Shown here: positions 47,644-56,630 of the stretch, in pieces
Layout of the letters: each line of letters opens with the position of its first letter
Numbering within the stretch: the stretch's first letter is position 1
Source of the DNA: Streptomyces echinoruber
GTDB taxonomy: Bacteria > Actinomycetota > Actinomycetes > Streptomycetales > Streptomycetaceae
NCBI RefSeq assembly: GCF_014651135.1
Contig: NZ_BMWH01000002.1
Span: 62,001-126,000, forward strand
Reading direction: 5' to 3'
DNA: 64,000 nucleotides
Translations under genes and position numbers: made by a program
The notes under the pieces: generated by a model
Databases searched by the model: none
What the model was told of the DNA's origin: nothing
What the model saw: only the letters and a program-made list of their open reading frames with translations

Positions 47644-47674
47644 TTGCCCGGGGTGTACCCGGCGGCCGTACACT
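47644..47674 (+). promoter_or_regulatory. Predicted promoter of hrcA-dnaJ
   Basis: TTGCCC (47644-47649) and TACACT (47669-47674) with a 19-base spacer lie just upstream of the CIRCE operator, so HrcA would bind at about +8 to +34. Confidence 0.5.
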
Positions 47675-47686
47675 GGCCCGGTAAGG

Positions 47687-47713
47687 CTGGCACTCGTATG
47701 CGCCGAGTGCCAG
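47687..47713. promoter_or_regulatory. CIRCE operator
   Basis: CTGGCACTC (47687-47695), nine bases, GAGTGCCAG (47705-47713). This is a perfect inverted repeat matching the CIRCE consensus core GCACTC-N9-GAGTGC, with CTG/CAG ends in place of TTA/TAA. It is the binding site of HrcA, encoded 63 bases downstream, so the operon is autoregulated and heat-inducible. Confidence 0.92.
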
Positions 47714-47776
47714 GGCCCGCCGGAGCGGCGGGCCGGCCGAGCGCCAACCGGACGATCTTCTGGAGGTGTGTGCGCG

Positions 47777-48793
47777 ATGCTCAGCGAACGACGGCTTCAG
47801 GTGCTGCGCGCCATCGTCCAGGACTACGTCGGCACCGAGGAGCCGGTCGGCTCCAAGGCGCTCACCGAGCGGCACAACCTCGGCGTCTCCCCGGCCACCG
47901 TGCGCAACGACATGGCGGCCCTGGAGGAGGAGGGGTACATCGCCCAGCCGCACACCAGCGCGGGCCGTATCCCCACCGACAAGGGGTACCGCCTGTTCGT
48001 CGACCGGCTGGCCGAGATCAAGCCGCTCACCGCGCCCGAGCGGCGCGCCATCCAGAACTTCCTGGAGGGCGCGGTCGACCTCGACGACGTCGTGGCGCGC
48101 ACGGTGCGGCTGCTGGCGCAGCTCACCCGGCAGGTCGCGGTGGTGCAGTACCCGTCGCTGACCCGGTCGACCGTGCGGCACGTGGAGCTGCTGTCGCTGG
48201 CGCCCGCGCGGGTGATGCTGGTGCTGATCACGGACACCGGCCGGGTGGAGCAGCGGATGATCGACTGCCCGGCGCCGTTCGGCGAGACGTCCCTGGCGGA
48301 TCTGCGGGCACGGCTGAACAGCCGCGTCGCGGGCCGCCGTTTCACGGACGTGCCGCAGCTCGTGGAGGACCTGCCGGAGAGCTTCGACGCCGAGGACCGC
48401 GGTACGGTGTCGGCGGTGCTGTCCACCCTGCTGGAGACGCTCGTCGAGAAGAACGAGGAGCGGCTGGTGATCGGCGGCACCGCCAACCTGACCCGGTTCG
48501 CCCACGACTTCCCGCTGACCATCCGGCCGGTCCTGGAGGCGCTGGAGGAACAGGTCGTCCTGCTGAAGCTGCTCGGCGAGACGAAGGATCCGGGCATGAC
48601 CGTGCGCATCGGTCACGAGAACGCCCACGAAGGACTCAACTCCACCTCCATCGTGTCGGTCGGCTACGGTTCGGGCGGCGAGGCAGTCGCCAAGCTCGGC
48701 GTGGTCGGACCGACCCGCATGGACTACCCGGGAACGATGGGAGCGGTACGCGCAGTGGCACGGTACGTCGGACAGATCCTGGCGGAGTCGTAA
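47777..48793 (+). CDS. hrcA: Heat-inducible transcription repressor HrcA
   Basis: The 338-residue repressor starts [17 protein letters not shown] and has the winged-helix DNA-binding domain with [21 protein letters not shown] and [20 protein letters not shown] (cited by the SPATVRND and PHTSAGRIP cores). The dimerisation and inserted domains follow, and it ends [21 protein letters not shown]. It represses heat-shock genes by binding CIRCE and is itself matured by GroEL in other bacteria. GGAGGTG is ten bases before ATG 47777. dnaJ begins immediately after the stop codon. Confidence 0.97.
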   Translation: MLSERRLQVLRAIVQDYVGTEEPVGSKALTERHNLGVSPATVRNDMAALEEEGYIAQPHTSAGRIPTDKGYRLFVDRLAEIKPLTAPERRAIQNFLEGAVDLDDVVARTVRLLAQLTRQVAVVQYPSLTRSTVRHVELLSLAPARVMLVLITDTGRVEQRMIDCPAPFGETSLADLRARLNSRVAGRRFTDVPQLVEDLPESFDAEDRGTVSAVLSTLLETLVEKNEERLVIGGTANLTRFAHDFPLTIRPVLEALEEQVVLLKLLGETKDPGMTVRIGHENAHEGLNSTSIVSVGYGSGGEAVAKLGVVGPTRMDYPGTMGAVRAVARYVGQILAES

Positions 48794-49930
48794 GTGGCCA
48801 CGGACTACTACGCCGTACTCGGCGTGCGCCGCGACGCGTCGCAGGAAGAGATCAAGAAGGCTTTCCGGAGGCTCGCGCGCGAGCTGCACCCGGACGTCAA
48901 CCCCGACCCGAAGACGCAGGAGCGGTTCAAGGAGATCAACGCCGCCTACGAGGTGCTGTCGGACCCGCAGAAGAAGCAGGTCTACGACCTCGGCGGCGAC
49001 CCGCTGTCGCAGAGCGGCGCCGGCGGCGCGGGCGGCTTCGGCGCGGGCGCGTTCGGGAACTTCTCCGACATCATGGACGCGTTCTTCGGCACGGCGTCGC
49101 AGCGCGGGCCGCGCTCGCGCACCCGCCGCGGCCAGGACGCGATGATCCGCATCGAGGTCGAGCTCGACGAGGCCGCGTTCGGCACCACCAAGGACATCCA
49201 GGTCGACACCGCCGTCGTGTGCACCACCTGCAACGGCGACGGCGCGGCGCCGGGCACCAGCGCGCAGACCTGCGACATGTGCCGCGGCCGCGGCGAGGTC
49301 TCGCAGGTCACCCGCTCCTTCCTGGGCCAGGTCATGACCTCCCGGCCCTGCCCGCAGTGCCAGGGCTTCGGCACCGTCGTCCCCACCCCGTGCCCGGAGT
49401 GCGCCGGCGACGGCCGGGTGCGCGCCCGCCGCACCCTGACGGTGAAGATCCCGGCCGGTGTCGACAACGGCACCCGCATCCAGCTCGCCGGCGAGGGCGA
49501 GGTCGGCCCCGGCGGCGGCCCGGCCGGCGACCTGTACGTCGAGATCCGCGAGCTGCCGCACCCGGTCTTCCAGCGGCGCGGCGACGACCTGCACTGCACG
49601 GTCACCATCCCGATGACCGCGGCGGCCCTGGGCACCAAGGTGCCGCTGGAGACCCTCGACGGCATGGAGGAGGTCGACATCCGCCCGGGCACCCAGTCCG
49701 GCCAGTCGGTCCCGCTGCGCGGCCGCGGCGTCACCCACCTGCGCGGCGGCGGCCGCGGCGACCTCGTCGTCCACGTCGAGGTGCAGACCCCCACCAAGCT
49801 CGACCCCGAGCAGGAGCGCCTGCTGCGCGAACTGGCCAAGCTGCGCGGCGAGGAACGCCCACAGGGCCAGTTCCAGCCAGGGCAGCAGGGGCTGTTCTCG
49901 CGGTTGAAGGATGCGTTCAACGGCCGTTGA
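48794..49930 (+). CDS. dnaJ: Chaperone DnaJ (type I)
   Basis: The 378-residue co-chaperone has a J domain with the HPD triad at 33-35 (RELHPDVNP), a Gly-rich linker, and the four zinc-binding CxxCxGxG repeats ([32 protein letters not shown]) at about 145-215. The substrate-binding C-terminal domain follows. It stimulates DnaK ATPase and delivers substrates. GTG 48794 abuts the hrcA stop, so the two genes are co-transcribed and CIRCE-controlled. The last 57 bases are duplicated 103 bases further on, outside the gene. Confidence 0.97.
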   Translation: MATDYYAVLGVRRDASQEEIKKAFRRLARELHPDVNPDPKTQERFKEINAAYEVLSDPQKKQVYDLGGDPLSQSGAGGAGGFGAGAFGNFSDIMDAFFGTASQRGPRSRTRRGQDAMIRIEVELDEAAFGTTKDIQVDTAVVCTTCNGDGAAPGTSAQTCDMCRGRGEVSQVTRSFLGQVMTSRPCPQCQGFGTVVPTPCPECAGDGRVRARRTLTVKIPAGVDNGTRIQLAGEGEVGPGGGPAGDLYVEIRELPHPVFQRRGDDLHCTVTIPMTAAALGTKVPLETLDGMEEVDIRPGTQSGQSVPLRGRGVTHLRGGGRGDLVVHVEVQTPTKLDPEQERLLRELAKLRGEERPQGQFQPGQQGLFSRLKDAFNGR

Positions 49931-49976
49931 CGCGGGCGGCCGGGGGCCCGGGGGTTGTGCCCCGGACAGGCACGGT

Positions 49977-50033
49977 CAGCCAGGGCAGCAGGGGCTGTTC
50001 TCACGGTTGAAGGACGCGTTCAACGGCCGCTGA
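49977..50033 (+). repeat. Duplicated 3' end of dnaJ
   Basis: Positions 49977-50033 repeat 49874-49930 with 54 of 57 matches, including the stop codon; they would encode [22 protein letters not shown] residues in the dnaJ frame but have no start. Between the copies a CCGGGG-GTTGTG-CCCCGG hairpin (~49950-49965) may be the operon terminator. The three differences are transitions, two of them silent in the dnaJ frame. Confidence 0.9.
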
Positions 50034-50132
50034 GCCCGGATTTCACTCCCGTCTCCCTCCCGTCCTACCGTCGGCACAGGGCGAGGGACGGCCGGATTCG
50101 GTCTTGTGCGGGGGACGTGACACCATGCGGTC

Positions 50133-51263
50133 ATGTCCTCCGCGCTGACCGATCTCTTCCCGCACCCGATCGTGCAGGCCCCCATGGCGGGCGGCGTCTC
50201 CGGGCCGGAGCTGGCCGCCGCCGTGTCCGAGGCGGGCGGGCTGGGGTTCCTGGCCGCCGGGTACAAGACGGCCGACGGCATGTACCAGGAGATCAAGCAG
50301 CTGCGGGGACTGACGAACCGGCCGTTCGGCGTCAACGTGTTCCTGCCGCAGCCGGAGTGCGCGGACCGGGCCGCCGTCGAGGTCTACGCCCACCAGCTCG
50401 CCGGTGAGGCCACCTGGTACGAGACCGAGCTGGGCGACCCGGACAGCGGCCGCGACGACGGCTTCGACGCCAAACTCGCCGTCCTGCTGGACGATCCGGT
50501 GCCGGTGGTCTCCTTCCACTTCGGCTGCCCGAGCCGGGAGGCCGTCGACGCCCTGCACCGCGTCGGCACCTTCACCCTGGTCACCGCCACCACCCCGGAG
50601 GAGGCCCGCGCGGTGGAACGGGCGGGCGCCGACGCGGTGATCGCGCAGGGCGTCGAGGCCGGCGGCCACCAGGGCACCCACCGCGACCTGCCGGAGAACG
50701 ACGGCACCGGCCTCGGGCTGCTCAGCCTGGTCGCCCAGGTCCGCGAGACCGTGCGCATCCCGATCGTCGCGGCCGGCGGCATCATGCGCGGCAGCCAGAT
50801 CGCCGCCGTGCTCGCCGCCGGCGCGAGCGCCGTCCAACTGGGCACCGCGTTCCTCGCCACCCCCGAGTCCGGGGCGCACGCGCTGCACAAACAGGCCCTG
50901 ACCAACCCCCTGTTCGCCCGCACGGAACTCACCCGGGCGTTCTCCGGCAGACCCGCCCGCGCCCTGGTCAACCGCTTCCTGCGCGAGCACGGCCGGTACG
51001 CGCCCGCCGCCTACCCGGAGGTCCACCACCTGACCGCCCCGCTGCGCAAGGCCGCCGCCAAGGCCGGCGACGCGCAGGGCATGGCCCTGTGGGCCGGGCA
51101 GGGCCACCGGCAGGCGCGCGCGCTGCCCGCCGGGCGGCTGGTGGAGGTGCTGAGGGACGAACTCGACGCCGCCGCGGCCGCGTTGTCCGGGACGCCCGGG
51201 TCGTTCAGGACGTCCGGGTCGTTCGGGGCGTCCGGGGCGTCCGGAAAGGGGGGCCCGCGGTGA
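50133..51263 (+). CDS. Nitronate monooxygenase (2-nitropropane dioxygenase family)
   Basis: The 376-residue FMN protein oxidises alkyl nitronates. It opens HPIVQAPMAGGVSGPELAAAV, has GGLGFLAAGYK, FHFGCPSREAVDAL, and the phosphate-binding region GVEAGGHQGTH and AAGGIMRGSQIAAVLAAGAS (cited by AAGGIM), with QLGTAFLATPES near the C-terminal barrel end. The final 25 residues are a Gly/Ser-rich tail from degenerate short repeats. ATG 50133 has no ribosome-binding site; CACCAT lies six bases upstream. The last codons overlap the rsmE start by four bases (GTGA). Confidence 0.92.
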   Translation: MSSALTDLFPHPIVQAPMAGGVSGPELAAAVSEAGGLGFLAAGYKTADGMYQEIKQLRGLTNRPFGVNVFLPQPECADRAAVEVYAHQLAGEATWYETELGDPDSGRDDGFDAKLAVLLDDPVPVVSFHFGCPSREAVDALHRVGTFTLVTATTPEEARAVERAGADAVIAQGVEAGGHQGTHRDLPENDGTGLGLLSLVAQVRETVRIPIVAAGGIMRGSQIAAVLAAGASAVQLGTAFLATPESGAHALHKQALTNPLFARTELTRAFSGRPARALVNRFLREHGRYAPAAYPEVHHLTAPLRKAAAKAGDAQGMALWAGQGHRQARALPAGRLVEVLRDELDAAAAALSGTPGSFRTSGSFGASGASGKGGPR

Positions 51264-52009
51264 CGGCTCCGGTCTTCGTGGTCGAGCACTTCCGCGCCGG
51301 GGACGGCGGGCACTACGTCCTCGACGGCCCCGAGGGCCGGCACGCGGTGGCGGTGAAACGACTGCAGCCCGGCGAGCCGGTCGTCCTCACCGACGGCGCG
51401 GGCCGTTACGCCGCGTGCGAGGTCGTCGGCACCGAGGGCAGGGACCGGCTGATCGTCCGCATGTCCCCGGTGTCCGAGGAGCCCGCGCCGGCGCCGCGCA
51501 TCACCGTGGTGCAGGCCCTGCCCAAGGGCGACCGGGGCGAGCTGGCGGTGGAGACCATGACCGAGGTCGGCGTCGACGCCATCGTGCCCTGGCAGGCCGC
51601 CCGCTGCATCACCCAGTGGAAGGGCGAGCGCGGGCAGAAGGCGCTCGGCAAGTGGCGGGCCACCGCCCGGGAGGCCGGCAAGCAGTCCCGCCGCGTCCGC
51701 TTCCCCGAGGTCGCGGACCTGGCGAGCACCCGTCAGGTCGCCGCGCTGCTCGCGCGGGCCGACTTCGCCGCCGTGCTCCACTCCGACTTCGCGCACGAGA
51801 GCCGGCCGCTCGCCACCGCCCCACTCCCCGCCGAGGGCGACATCGTGCTGGTCGTCGGCCCGGAGGGCGGCGTCGCCCGCGAGGAGCTGGCGCTGTTCGA
51901 GGAGGCGGGCGCGGGGGCGTACGTCCTGGGACGCACCGTGCTGCGCACGTCGACGGCCGGCACCGCGGCGGCGGCGCTGCTGATGGGACGCACCGGCCGC
52001 TGGTCCTGA
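51260..52009 (+). CDS. rsmE: 16S rRNA (uracil-1498-N3)-methyltransferase
   Basis: The 249-residue SPOUT methyltransferase modifies U1498 of 16S rRNA. Its N-terminal PUA-like domain reads VEHFRAGDGGHYVLDGPEGRH. The catalytic part has VQALPKGDRGELAVETMTEVGVD (core ALPKGDR and TEVGVD), RCITQWKGER, and the deep-knot SAM region LVVGPEGGVAREE and LGRTVLRTSTAG. All are diagnostic. GTG 51260 overlaps the preceding stop, so it is translationally coupled to the nitronate monooxygenase. The DnaJ-NMO-RsmE-HIT order is a common actinobacterial arrangement. Confidence 0.96.
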   Translation: MTAPVFVVEHFRAGDGGHYVLDGPEGRHAVAVKRLQPGEPVVLTDGAGRYAACEVVGTEGRDRLIVRMSPVSEEPAPAPRITVVQALPKGDRGELAVETMTEVGVDAIVPWQAARCITQWKGERGQKALGKWRATAREAGKQSRRVRFPEVADLASTRQVAALLARADFAAVLHSDFAHESRPLATAPLPAEGDIVLVVGPEGGVAREELALFEEAGAGAYVLGRTVLRTSTAGTAAAALLMGRTGRWS

Positions 52010-52060
52010 CACCCCGGCAGAAACCTCGACCCGGTGGGGCCCGCACCCCGGCAGAAACCC

Positions 52061-52205
52061 GGAACCCGGCAGGAACCCGCACCCCTGAGGAAACGGAACC
52101 CGGCGGGAATCCGCACCCCTGAGGAAACGGAACCCGGCGGGAACCCGCACCCCCTGAGAAAACGGGACCCGGAGGAAACAGAACCCGGAGGAAACAGCAC
52201 CCGGA
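52061..52205 (+). repeat. 34-bp tandem repeat followed by 16-bp units
   Basis: Three units beginning GGAACCCGGC(A/G)GGAA start at 52061, 52095 and 52129 (34, 34 and 35 bases). They are followed by shorter 16-base units ending GGAGGAAAC at 52164, 52180 and a partial. This fills most of the 328-bp gap between rsmE and the lipoprotein gene; I see no gene or promoter in it. Confidence 0.85.
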
Positions 52206-52337
52206 AGAGACACCGTGCGCCTCCGGAAGCGCCCGCCGTCGCGCGGCCCGGCCGGCGGGCGCGGCGCGCGGGCACCGGCGCGCACATGACCGTATGCGCT
52301 CTACCGCCCGCGGGGAGTCGGTGGCAGGCTTCCCCGC

Positions 52338-52916
52338 ATGGGGGCGTTGAGGCGGATCCGGCACCTGGCGCACGACCGGCGGCGCCGACTCGGGCGCGGC
52401 CCGCGGGCGTTGGCCGTGGCGGGGCTCGCCGCGGCCGCCGTCGGCGGGGTCGCCGCGTGCGACCCGGGCGGGCTCGGCTCGGCGTCGGTGGCCTACACGA
52501 CCGACCAGACGGCGACGAAGGAGCTGCAGCGGCAGCACGTCACCGTGCGGTGGCTGAACTGCACGGCCTCCTACGGCGACCGCGGCGGCACGGCCACGCC
52601 GTCGGCGAGCGAGCGCACCGTCGCCTCCGTCGACTGCCGGGGGCAGACGGACGACGGGCGGGACATCACCGTCACCGGGAAGGTCACCCGGGCCGTGGAG
52701 GGGGCGTGCGTGCGCGGCGACCTCACGGCCGAGGTGGGCGGCCGGCGGGTGTTCCACGTCAGCGGCCTCGGCGACTGCGGCGCGACCACCGGCCCCGCCT
52801 ACACCCCGCCCGTCACCTACCGGCCGACCGGCCCGGGCCCCACCGTCACGGTCACCGTCACGCGCACCCTGTGGTGCAAGGGCGACCCGACCTGCTGGCC
52901 GGTCGAGGGCAAGTGA
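52338..52916 (+). CDS. Putative secreted lipoprotein
   Basis: The 192-residue protein has a twin-arginine-rich start (DRRRRLGRG), a hydrophobic stretch and the lipobox GVAAC with the modified cysteine at about 41. A soluble domain of ~150 residues follows with five further cysteines (LNCTAS, SVDCRGQ, GACVRGD, GDCGATT, WCKGDPTCW), suggesting disulfide bonds outside the cell. No enzymatic motif is recognised. Signal peptidase II would leave it anchored to the membrane face. CAGGCT lies seven bases before ATG; there is no ribosome-binding site. Confidence 0.75.
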   Translation: MGALRRIRHLAHDRRRRLGRGPRALAVAGLAAAAVGGVAACDPGGLGSASVAYTTDQTATKELQRQHVTVRWLNCTASYGDRGGTATPSASERTVASVDCRGQTDDGRDITVTGKVTRAVEGACVRGDLTAEVGGRRVFHVSGLGDCGATTGPAYTPPVTYRPTGPGPTVTVTVTRTLWCKGDPTCWPVEGK

Positions 52917-52950
52917 TCCCGGCGCCCTGTCCGGGGCGGTCGTTGCTGCG

Positions 52951-52962
52951 TAGGGTGAGCGC
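52951..52962 (+). promoter_or_regulatory. -10 element giving a leaderless mRNA for the tricorn-like protease
   Basis: TAGGGT at 52951-52956 is followed by six bases and GTG 52963, with no ribosome-binding site. Confidence 0.55.
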
Positions 52963-55900
52963 GTGACCCAGCCCTCCGCGCCGGCCCCGTCGCCCGCATA
53001 CCTCCGTTTCCCGCACCTGCACGGCGAGTTGGTCGCCTTCACCGCCGAGGACGACGTGTGGCTCGCGCCGCTGGACGGCGGCCGGGCCTGGCGGGTCAGC
53101 GCCGACCACGTGCCCGTGAACCACCCGCGCATCTCGCCCGACGGGACGACGATCGCCTGGACCTCCACCCGCGACGGCGCCCCCGAGGTGTACGCCGCCC
53201 CGGTGGACGGCGGCCCCGCGACCCGGCTGACGTACTGGGGCAGCGCCCGGACCCAGGTGTGCGGCTGGACCCCGGACGGGCGGGTCCTGGCCCTGACCAC
53301 GCACGGGCAGGCCAGTCTGCGCCGTAGCTGGGCGCGGGCCGTCCCGCTCGACGGCGGACCGGCCACGACGCTGCCCTTCGGCCCGGTCGGCGCGGTCGCG
53401 TACGGCCCGCACACCGTGCTGCTGTCCGCGTCGATGGGCCGCGAGGCCGCCCACTGGAAGCGGTACCGGGGCGGCACCGCGGGCAAGCTGTGGATCGACC
53501 GCGGCGGCGACGGCGGGTTCGAGCGGCTGCACCAGGAGCTGGACGGCAACCTCGAGTGCCCGGTGTGGGTGGGGATGGGGGTCCCCCCGCTCGAGCGAAG
53601 CCGAGAGTGGGGGAGGCTCGCGTTCCTCTCCGACCACGAGGGCACCGGCGCCCTGTACTCCTCCCTCGCCGACGGCTCCGACCTGCGCCGGCACACCCCC
53701 CTCGACGGTTTCTACGCCCGGCACGCGGCCGGTGACGGCCGCCGCGTCGTGTACGCGAGCGCCGGGGAGCTGTGGATCCTGGACGACCTGGACGGCGCCG
53801 AGCCGCGCCGGCTGGCGGTGCGGCTCGGCGGACCGCGCGTGGACCTGCGGCCGTATCCGCTGGACGCGGCGCGCTGGTTCGGCTCGGCCGCGCCCGACCA
53901 CACCGCGCGCGGCAGCGCCGTGTGCGTGCGCGGCGCCGTCCACTGGGTCACCCACCGCGCCGGCCCGGCCCGCGCGCTGGCCGCCGAACCCGGCGTGCGC
54001 GCCCGGCTGCCGCGCACCTTCCGCGCCGACGGCGAGGAGTGGGCGGTGTGGGTGACCGACGCCGAGGGCGACGACGCCCTGGAGTTCGCCCCCGCCACCG
54101 GCCTCGCGCCGGGCACCGCCCCGCGCCGGCTGGCCGCCGGGCGGCTCGGCCGGGTCCTCGGCCTCGCCGTGGCGCCCGACGGCAGCCGGGCCGCCGTCGC
54201 CTCCCACGACGGGCGTGTGCTGCTCGTGGAGCGGGAGACCGGCGAGGTGCGCGAACTGGACCGCAGCGAGTACGGCGACGCCTCCGGCCTGGTGTTCTCC
54301 CCCGACTCCGGCTGGCTCGCCTGGTCCCATCCGGGGCCGCGCCCGCTGCGCCGGCTCAAGCTCGCCAACACCGCCGACCTGACCGTCACCGAGGCCACCC
54401 CGCTGCGCTTTTGCGACTACGCGCCCGCCTTCACCCTCGACGGCAAGCACCTGGCGTTCCTCTCGGCGCGGTCCTTCGACCCCGTCTACGACGAGCACGT
54501 CTTCGACCTCGCCTTCGTCGGCGGCTCCCGCCCCTACCTGCTGCCGCTGGCCGCGACCACCCCGTCGCCGTTCGGCCCGCAGCGGCACGGCCGCCCCTTC
54601 GAGGCGCCCGGCAAGGACGAGACCCCCGACAGCGAGGGCACCCCCACCACCCGCATCGACCTGGAGGGCCTGGCCGACCGCATCGTGCCGTTCCCCGTCG
54701 AGGCCGCCCGCTACTCCGGGCTGCGGGCCGCCAAGGACGGCGTGCTGTGGCTGCGCCACCCCGTGCGGGGCGTCCTGGGCGCCTCCCGCGCCACGCCCGA
54801 CGACCCGGACCCGGGCAGCGAGCTGCAGCGCTACGACCTCGCCCAGCGGCGCGTGGAGCACCTCGCCGACGACGTCGACCACTTCGAGGTCGGCGGCGAC
54901 GGCAAACGCGTCCTGCTGTGGACCGACGACCGGCTGAAGGTCGTCCCCGCCGACCGGCGCGCGGCCGGCGACGAGGACGGCGACACGCACCTCACCGTCG
55001 ACCTCGGCCGCATCCGCCAGACGGTCGACCCGGCCGCCGAGTGGCGGCAGATGTACGCCGAGACCGGCCGCGTCATGCGGGACAACTTCTGGCGCCCCGA
55101 CATGGGCGGCGTCGACTGGGACGGCGTCCTGGAGCGCTACCGGCCCGTCCTGGACCGCGTCGCCACCCACGACGACCTGGTCGACCTGCTGTGGGAGGTG
55201 CACGGCGAACTCGGCACCTCGCACGCCTACGTCACCCCGCGCGGCGGCCCCGGCGACGGCCCGCGCCAGGGCCTGCTCGGCGCCGACCTCTCCCGCCACG
55301 AGGACGGCGTCTGGCGCGTCGACCGCGTCCTGCCCGCCGAGACCTCCGACCCGCGCGCCCGCTCCCCGCTCGCCGCGCCCGGCGTCGCGATCCGCCCCGG
55401 CGACGGGATCGTCGCCGTCAACGGCCGGCCCGTCGACCCGGTGGCCGGGCCCGGCCCGCTGCTCGTCGGCACCGCCGGCCGGCCGGTCGAGCTGACCGTC
55501 TCCCCGGCCGGCGGCGGCGAGACCCGGCACGCCGTCGTCGTCCCCCTCGACGACGAGGAGCCGCTGCGCTACCACGCCTGGGTCGCCGGCCGGCGCGCCC
55601 ACGTCCACGCGCTGTCCGGCGGTCGGCTCGGCTACCTCCACGTGCCCGACATGCAGGCGCCCGGCTGGGCCCAGATCCACCGTGACCTGCGCGTCGAGGT
55701 CGCCCGCGAGGGCCTCGTCGTCGACGTCCGGGAGAACCGCGGCGGCCACACCTCCCAGCTCGTGGTGGAGAAGCTCGCCCGCCGGATCGTGGGCTGGGAC
55801 GTGCCGCGGGGCATGCGGCCGGAGAGCTACCCGCTGGACGCCCCGCGCGGCCCCGTCGTCGCCGTCGCCGACGAGTTCTCCGGCTCCGACGGCGACATCG

Positions 55901-56217
55901 TCAACGCGGCCATCAGGGCGCTGGGGCTCGGACCGGTGGTGGGCACCCGCACCTGGGGCGGCGTCATCGGCATCGACAGCCGCTACCGCCTCGTCGACGG
56001 CACCCTCGTCACCCAGCCCAAGTACGCGTTCTGGCTGGAGGGTTACGAGTGGGGCGTGGAGAACCACGGCGTCGATCCCGACGTGGAGGCCGTGCAGCGC
56101 CCCCAGGACCACGCGGCGGGCCGCGACGTGCAGCTCGACGAGGCGGTCAGGGTCGCGCTGGAGGCGCTGCGGGAACGGCCGGCCAGGACGCCGCCGAGGC
56201 CGCCCGCGTCGCGGTGA
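52963..56217 (+). CDS. Tricorn-like S41 family protease
   Basis: The 1084-residue protein has two beta-propeller domains (repeats such as FPHLHGELVAFTAEDDVWLAPLDGG cited by AEDDVWLAPLDGG, and ISPDGTTIAWTS), a helical/C1 segment, a PDZ domain (GIVAVNGRPVDPV) and a C-terminal S41 peptidase. Expected catalytic residues are visible: Ser753-His754 in GTSHAYV, Ser975-Asp976 in FSGSDGD, and a Glu in YEWGVENHGVD (1029-1033). Tricorn degrades peptides released by the proteasome, fitting actinobacteria that carry 20S proteasomes. About 13 residues near 205-218 (MGVPPLERSREW) are encoded by a palindromic repeat element. GTG 52963 follows a TAGGGT -10 by six bases. Confidence 0.93.
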   Translation: MTQPSAPAPSPAYLRFPHLHGELVAFTAEDDVWLAPLDGGRAWRVSADHVPVNHPRISPDGTTIAWTSTRDGAPEVYAAPVDGGPATRLTYWGSARTQVCGWTPDGRVLALTTHGQASLRRSWARAVPLDGGPATTLPFGPVGAVAYGPHTVLLSASMGREAAHWKRYRGGTAGKLWIDRGGDGGFERLHQELDGNLECPVWVGMGVPPLERSREWGRLAFLSDHEGTGALYSSLADGSDLRRHTPLDGFYARHAAGDGRRVVYASAGELWILDDLDGAEPRRLAVRLGGPRVDLRPYPLDAARWFGSAAPDHTARGSAVCVRGAVHWVTHRAGPARALAAEPGVRARLPRTFRADGEEWAVWVTDAEGDDALEFAPATGLAPGTAPRRLAAGRLGRVLGLAVAPDGSRAAVASHDGRVLLVERETGEVRELDRSEYGDASGLVFSPDSGWLAWSHPGPRPLRRLKLANTADLTVTEATPLRFCDYAPAFTLDGKHLAFLSARSFDPVYDEHVFDLAFVGGSRPYLLPLAATTPSPFGPQRHGRPFEAPGKDETPDSEGTPTTRIDLEGLADRIVPFPVEAARYSGLRAAKDGVLWLRHPVRGVLGASRATPDDPDPGSELQRYDLAQRRVEHLADDVDHFEVGGDGKRVLLWTDDRLKVVPADRRAAGDEDGDTHLTVDLGRIRQTVDPAAEWRQMYAETGRVMRDNFWRPDMGGVDWDGVLERYRPVLDRVATHDDLVDLLWEVHGELGTSHAYVTPRGGPGDGPRQGLLGADLSRHEDGVWRVDRVLPAETSDPRARSPLAAPGVAIRPGDGIVAVNGRPVDPVAGPGPLLVGTAGRPVELTVSPAGGGETRHAVVVPLDDEEPLRYHAWVAGRRAHVHALSGGRLGYLHVPDMQAPGWAQIHRDLRVEVAREGLVVDVRENRGGHTSQLVVEKLARRIVGWDVPRGMRPESYPLDAPRGPVVAVADEFSGSDGDIVNAAIRALGLGPVVGTRTWGGVIGIDSRYRLVDGTLVTQPKYAFWLEGYEWGVENHGVDPDVEAVQRPQDHAAGRDVQLDEAVRVALEALRERPARTPPRPPASR
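53577..53617. repeat. 41-bp palindromic element, copy 2 (inside the tricorn-like gene)
   Basis: The sequence GGGGGTCCCCCCGCTCGAGC continues to GGGGGAGGC at 53617 and can form a hairpin. It matches copy 1 in 35 of 41 positions. Here the reading frame is kept, adding residues between NLECPVWVG and GRLAFLSDHEG, which look like a continuous beta-propeller strand pair without it. Confidence 0.78.
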
Positions 56218-56270
56218 CGCGCCCCTCGCTACGATGCCCCCGTACTCGATCAACTCCCAAGGAGGCCCGC

Positions 56271-56624
56271 ATGGCAGGGGAGCCGCAGGACGACTGCCTG
56301 TTCTGCAAGATCGTCGCGGGACAGGTCCCCGCCACCATCGTCCGCGAGACAAAGACCACTGTCGCCTTCCGGGACATCAATCCCCAGGCGCCCACCCACA
56401 TCCTGGTGATCCCCAGGGCGCACCACCGGGACGCGGCGGCGCTCGCCGCGGCCGACCCCGCGCTCGCCGCGGACGTCCTGCGCGAGACCCAGGCCGTCGC
56501 CGACGAGGAGAAGCTGGACAGCTACCGCATCGTCTTCAACACCGGCAGCGGCGCCGGCCAGACCGTCTGGCACGCGCACGCCCACGTGCTGGGCGGCCGC
56601 GGCCTGCAGTGGCCGCCCGGGTGA
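56271..56624 (+). CDS. HIT (histidine triad) nucleotide-binding protein
   Basis: The 117-residue protein is of the HINT branch: DCLFCKIVAGQVPATIV, VAFRDINPQAPTHILVIP, and the catalytic triad HAHAHVLGG with His at about 101, 103 and 105. HINT proteins hydrolyse nucleoside phosphoramidates such as AMP-lysine. AAGGAGG (56259-56265) is five bases before ATG 56271. TACGAT at 56230-56235 may be its -10. It follows the tricorn-like gene by 53 bp and precedes the RNase Z gene by six bp, so the latter two are probably an operon. Confidence 0.94.
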   Translation: MAGEPQDDCLFCKIVAGQVPATIVRETKTTVAFRDINPQAPTHILVIPRAHHRDAAALAAADPALAADVLRETQAVADEEKLDSYRIVFNTGSGAGQTVWHAHAHVLGGRGLQWPPG

Positions 56625-56630
56625 GCCGCC

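Noticed and set aside
46249..50010. Plus-strand ORF of 1253 codons across the DUF3097, MBL, hrcA and dnaJ genes
   Set aside because: It crosses two minus-strand genes, the CIRCE operator and two plus-strand genes in the wrong frame, and its protein is Arg/Pro/Ala low-complexity.
49955..50407. ORF starting between the two dnaJ tails
   Set aside because: It overlaps the nitronate monooxygenase start in another frame and shows no recognisable domain.
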